DNA of 6,934 nucleotides, taken from the NCBI GenBank assembly GCA_003136475.1, contig PLEQ01000202.1:6220-13153 (forward strand), in the 5' to 3' direction. Positions 5,701 through 6,934 of the stretch are shown piece by piece. Source of the stretch: Deltaproteobacteria bacterium. Lineage in GTDB: Bacteria > Bdellovibrionota_B > Oligoflexia > Oligoflexales > Bog-1112. The notes under the pieces are model-generated. The model worked only from the letters and a program-made list of their open reading frames with translations, had not been told where the DNA came from and made no database searches. How positions within the stretch are numbered: the first letter of the stretch is position 1; the number at the start of each line of letters is the position of its first letter. The translations under genes were made by a program, and so were the position numbers.

Positions 5701-6480
5701 ATGATGAGAGCCTTACTTACAGCAGCTACCGGCATGGAAGCACAACAAGTCAATATCGATACGATTGCCAACAATTTGGCGAACGTCAACACGACAGCCT
5801 TTAAGCGTTCCAAAGCGAACTTTCATGATCTTTTGTATCAAACTCTGCGTGCTCCAGGTCAGAGCTCGACCACCGGTACCGTTGTGCCAGGAGGGATTCA
5901 AGTCGGGACAGGTGTTAAATTATCATCCGTAGACAAAATGTTTACAGAAGGCGCTGTACAGGTTACCGGCAACGAAATGGATTTAATGATCGAGGGTGAC
6001 GGATTTTTCCGTGTTCAAAAAGATGATGGCCAAATTGTCTATACACGCGCTGGTCATTTTACTAAGGACAACACCGGAAGAGTGGTTACAAACGACGGGT
6101 ATCCAGTCATCCCTGAAGTGACCGTCCCGGTGGAAGCCAAAAATCTTCATGTGGGTTATGACGGCACAGTGACTGTTAAAGTCAACGGTGAGACCCAAGA
6201 TTTGGGACAAATTCTGATCGCATCTTTTATTAACCCCACAGGACTCGTGTCGCTCGGTGGCAATTACTATTCCCCATCGCGAGCCAGTGGTGAGCCTGTA
6301 GTTGGAGTGCCCGCTCAAAATGGTATGGGTCGGATTGGGCAGTCACAACTTGAGAGTTCAAACGTCAATATCGTTGAAGAAATGGTTAATATGATTACCG
6401 GGCAACGAGCGTATGAGATTAGCTCCAAGGTGATTTCAACAGGTGATCAAATGTTGCAGACAACTACCAATGTACGATAG
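5701..6480 (+). CDS. flgG: Flagellar basal-body distal rod protein FlgG
   Basis: FlgG forms the distal rod, the stiff drive shaft that crosses the periplasm through the P and L rings and joins the hook. It is exported through the flagellar type III apparatus. The protein is 259 residues, against 260 in E. coli. The N-terminal motif is NIDTIANNLANVNTTAFKR (18-36), followed by the FlgG-specific stretch FHDLLYQTLRAPG (41-53) and a GIQVGTGV segment (65-72). The middle domain has IEGDGFFRV (97-105) and YTRAGHFTKD (114-123). The C-terminal motif is LESSNVNIVEEMVNMITGQR (217-236), with QRAYEISSKVISTGDQMLQ at 235-253, close to the E. coli text. The start is the first of two ATGs, with AAGGGGA seven bases upstream. 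It lies 13 bases after flgF and is followed seven bases later by flgA, so it is within one operon. Confidence 0.96.
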   Translation: MMRALLTAATGMEAQQVNIDTIANNLANVNTTAFKRSKANFHDLLYQTLRAPGQSSTTGTVVPGGIQVGTGVKLSSVDKMFTEGAVQVTGNEMDLMIEGDGFFRVQKDDGQIVYTRAGHFTKDNTGRVVTNDGYPVIPEVTVPVEAKNLHVGYDGTVTVKVNGETQDLGQILIASFINPTGLVSLGGNYYSPSRASGEPVVGVPAQNGMGRIGQSQLESSNVNIVEEMVNMITGQRAYEISSKVISTGDQMLQTTTNVR

Positions 6481-6487
6481 GGTCCAC

Positions 6488-6934
6488 ATGCGAATTAAGT
6501 TTCTGATCGCCAGATTTATCGTCGTCTGGTTGCTGGGTCTGTGTGGGACCGTGCTAGCTAGGGAAGCAAGTCCGAAGATGAAACCATTGACCTTGGAATT
6601 TAACAAAAAATCCTTAGTCAACTCAGCCAGAGTCAAACTTTCAGACATTGCGACGTGCGAAGGGGGCGAAGAAGCATGCAACATATTCTTGGGCACGGAA
6701 TTGCTTGAAGGTCCACCCGCAGGACATGACCGCGTGTACCAGATGAACTTTATTAGAGACTTGCTAAGAAAAACCTTCCAAGGCAGTACGCCCCTTTTAC
6801 GTGGCCCTGATTGGATTACGGTTCATGCGGAAAGTCAAAGTATCGGGCTTGCCGAAGTCAAAAGTGCTTTAATGGAGCTGATAGAAAATCGTAATGAAGA
6901 ATCCGAAAAGACCAGGCTTCATATCAAGCAGATC
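6488..6934 (+). CDS. flgA: Flagellar P-ring assembly chaperone FlgA, 5' part
   Basis: FlgA is a periplasmic chaperone needed for FlgI to polymerise into the P ring around the rod. The first 149 codons are visible, and the C-terminal SAF-like domain lies beyond the right edge. The N-terminus is a classic Sec signal peptide: basic RIK, a hydrophobic core (about residues 5-20), and probable cleavage after VLA (22-24). The following text, VKLSDIATCEGG (49-60) and GTELLEGPPAGHDRVY (69-84), matches the usual FlgA pattern of a 'v.L.diA' strand followed by 'P..G'. Two cysteines (57 and 64) could form a disulfide. The ATG at 6488 has AGGG a few bases upstream, on the flgG stop. An in-frame ATG at 6470 lies inside flgG with no ribosome site and would add six residues. 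The assignment leans on position after flgG plus these moderate similarities. Confidence 0.8.
   Translation, partial: MRIKFLIARFIVVWLLGLCGTVLAREASPKMKPLTLEFNKKSLVNSARVKLSDIATCEGGEEACNIFLGTELLEGPPAGHDRVYQMNFIRDLLRKTFQGSTPLLRGPDWITVHAESQSIGLAEVKSALMELIENRNEESEKTRLHIKQI

Noticed and set aside
5352..6318. Minus-strand frames opposite flgF and flgG
   Set aside because: These are mirror frames of two well-recognised flagellar genes and have no family resemblance of their own.
1..6934. CRISPR array, insertion sequence, tRNA or prophage
   Set aside because: No regular spaced repeats, transposase or integrase motifs, tRNA-like cloverleaf or phage genes were seen on either strand.

Overview
The window looks like ordinary chromosome of a flagellated Gram-negative bacterium. 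The best guess is the Bdellovibrionota or a related delta-proteobacterium-like lineage. This rests on the rpsO-pnp-dut grouping, a sigma-54-type promoter in front of an flgF-flgG-flgA operon, and a bacterial deoxyhypusine-synthase-like gene. The lineage is inferred from gene content and protein style, not proven. I see no mobile element, CRISPR array, tRNA, rRNA or defence system.

Left block (about 1-2940), minus strand: rpsO (ribosomal protein S15), then pnp (polynucleotide phosphorylase), then the first 33 codons of dut (dUTPase), which runs off the left edge. The order is that of a translation/RNA-turnover/nucleotide-hygiene operon. The 285 bases upstream of rpsO hold no convincing gene. 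They do contain several inverted repeats, including a 9-bp long-range stem enclosing a 6-bp hairpin, which could be a structured rpsO leader.

Middle block (2938-4576): a plus-strand stand-alone RibD C-terminal-type reductase faces a minus-strand deoxyhypusine-synthase-like (DHS-like) gene. Their 3' ends are 34 bases apart and no intrinsic terminator is visible between them. The DHS-like protein keeps the active-site lysine motif but has lost other residues that true DHS uses, so hypusine formation is unlikely to be its job.

Right block (4577-6934), plus strand: an intergenic region carries a strong intrinsic terminator (4722-4770) whose transcript is not obvious, then a -24/-12 (sigma-54) promoter about 25 bases before flgF. 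Three flagellar genes follow in close order: flgF (proximal rod), flgG (distal rod) and the start of flgA (periplasmic P-ring chaperone), which is cut by the right edge. They encode successive parts of the flagellar rod and its P-ring bushing, and are probably one transcript.

Nothing in the window amounts to a clear new system. The points most worth a second look are the orphan terminator (small RNA or read-through control), the divergent DHS-like enzyme, the rpsO leader structure and the sigma-54 promoter.
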